In this document: positions 5,789 to 6,113 of the stretch, piece by piece
How positions within the stretch are numbered: the first letter of the stretch is position 1
Layout: each line of letters starts with the position of its first letter
Assembly (NCBI GenBank): GCA_030044455.1
Contig: JASHVU010000253.1
Coordinates: forward strand, 1 to 6,113
Direction of reading: 5' to 3'
Length of the DNA: 6,113 nt
From: Acidobacteriaceae bacterium
GTDB lineage: Bacteria; Acidobacteriota; Terriglobia; Terriglobales; Acidobacteriaceae
Notes under the pieces: model-generated
What the model was told of the DNA's origin: nothing
Databases searched by the model: none
The model's input: the letters and a program-made list of their open reading frames with translations, nothing else
Made by a program: the position numbers and the translations under genes

Positions 5789-5831
5789 AAGGAGTGCCCA
5801 GGAATGATGGAGCCGCGCTGAGTTTTGTTCT

Positions 5832-6113
5832 CTATTCGTATCGCAGGGCCACTGCGGGGTCCACTCGCATGGCTCGTCTGGCCGGAACATAGCAAGCCAG
5901 CATCGCTACAATTGTCACTCCCGCTGCTACACCCGCAAACGTCATCGGGTCGTCCGGACCAATCCCATAGAGTAGCGGTGCAAGCAGTCGCGCCGCTAAT
6001 CCTGCCGCAGCCAGACCAAGGAAGAGGCCAATCAAGGTCAGGTACAACCCCTGCCTCATCATCATGGTGAGCACATCAGTCTGGCGCGCGCCCAGCGCCA
6101 TGCGCACCCCGAT
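5832..6113 (-). CDS. FtsX/MacB-type ABC transporter permease (ADOP-like), C-terminal end (partial)
   Basis: This is the last 93 residues of a permease whose upstream part lies beyond the right edge. The frame is open to the window end and reads IGVRMALGARQTDVL at its start, so the apparent GTG start at 6107 is internal. The conserved (I)G(I/V)RMALGA motif, two hydrophobic segments (about residues 24-45 and 60-77 of the visible part), and the end YVPARRAMRVDPAVALRYE are characteristic of the C-terminal FtsX-like domain of MacB-type permeases. They fit especially well with the acidobacterial ADOP family. Such permeases are thought to act in export or extracytoplasmic processes with an ABC ATPase, but a substrate cannot be named. 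The stop (TAG, 5832-5834) is followed by about 290 bp before the operon start. The gene is therefore probably a separate transcription unit with no functional link to the hydrogenase-like complex. Confidence 0.9.
   Translation of the reverse strand: MGVRMALGARQTDVLTMMMRQGLYLTLIGLFLGLAAAGLAARLLAPLLYGIGPDDPMTFAGVAAGVTIVAMLACYVPARRAMRVDPAVALRYE

Noticed and set aside
5773..5810. Sigma-54 promoter (common for formate hydrogenlyase-type operons)
   Set aside because: GGGCAC appears on the minus strand, but the required GG/GC pair at -24/-12 spacing with a TTGCA-like box is not there, and it lies over 230 bp from the operon start.
5677..5892. Plus-strand 71-codon open frame across the intergenic palindromes
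   Set aside because: It runs through the palindrome cluster and into the antisense of the permease gene. No ribosome-binding site, and the protein reads like translated repeat sequence.
1..6113. CRISPR arrays, tRNA/rRNA genes, insertion sequences
   Set aside because: No regularly spaced direct repeats, no tRNA-like cloverleaf or rRNA sequence, and no transposase reading frame were seen on either strand.

Overview
The window looks like chromosomal DNA from a GC-rich bacterium, most likely an acidobacterium. The best taxonomic clue is the partial gene at the right edge. It ends like the FtsX/MacB-type permeases that are greatly expanded in Acidobacteriota (the ADOP family). The dense palindromic repeats would also fit. 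Taxonomy here is an inference, not a demonstration.

Layout: every recognisable gene is on the minus strand, so transcription runs from high to low coordinates. Positions 5832-6113 hold the 3' end of the ABC-type permease gene. Positions 5596-5831 are non-coding. They contain a cluster of GC-rich palindromes (about 5731-5788) and a sharply AT-rich stretch (about 5608-5648) with a 7-bp inverted repeat and a 20-bp-spaced direct repeat. From 5538 to the left edge runs one operon of six genes: a giant two-module antiporter-like membrane protein, a NuoB-like [4Fe-4S] subunit, a NuoH-like membrane subunit, a two-cluster ferredoxin (NuoI-like), a NuoC-like subunit, and the first 19 codons of a NuoD-like or hydrogenase-large-subunit-like protein. 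All five gene junctions are 4-nt ATGA stop/start overlaps, and every downstream gene has a good Shine-Dalgarno sequence.

How the genes work together: the set has the subunit inventory of a six-subunit Ech-type complex, a group 4 membrane-bound [NiFe] hydrogenase or a relative of one. It carries the core shared with respiratory complex I. No NuoE/F/G, NuoA, NuoJ or NuoK is visible. The soluble arm (ferredoxin, NuoB-, NuoC- and NuoD-like subunits) would pass electrons to or from a redox site at the NuoB/NuoD interface. NuoH and the antiporter protein would couple this to proton or sodium translocation. The window cuts the large subunit before any of its CxxC motifs. Hydrogenase therefore cannot be told apart from a non-hydrogenase 'Ehr' (energy-converting hydrogenase-related) complex.

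Most notable features: (1) the NuoL-like and a second, divergent NuoN/HyfF-like antiporter module are fused in one chain of about 1015 residues, and the second module has lost the usual TM7-TM8 signature; (2) a hairpin-forming repeat of about 50 bp lies in the same reading frame at the C-termini of two adjacent, unrelated subunits, each copy just upstream of the next gene's ribosome-binding site; (3) the NuoH-like subunit lacks two acidic residues of the usual PFDxxEAEQE quinone-loop motif.
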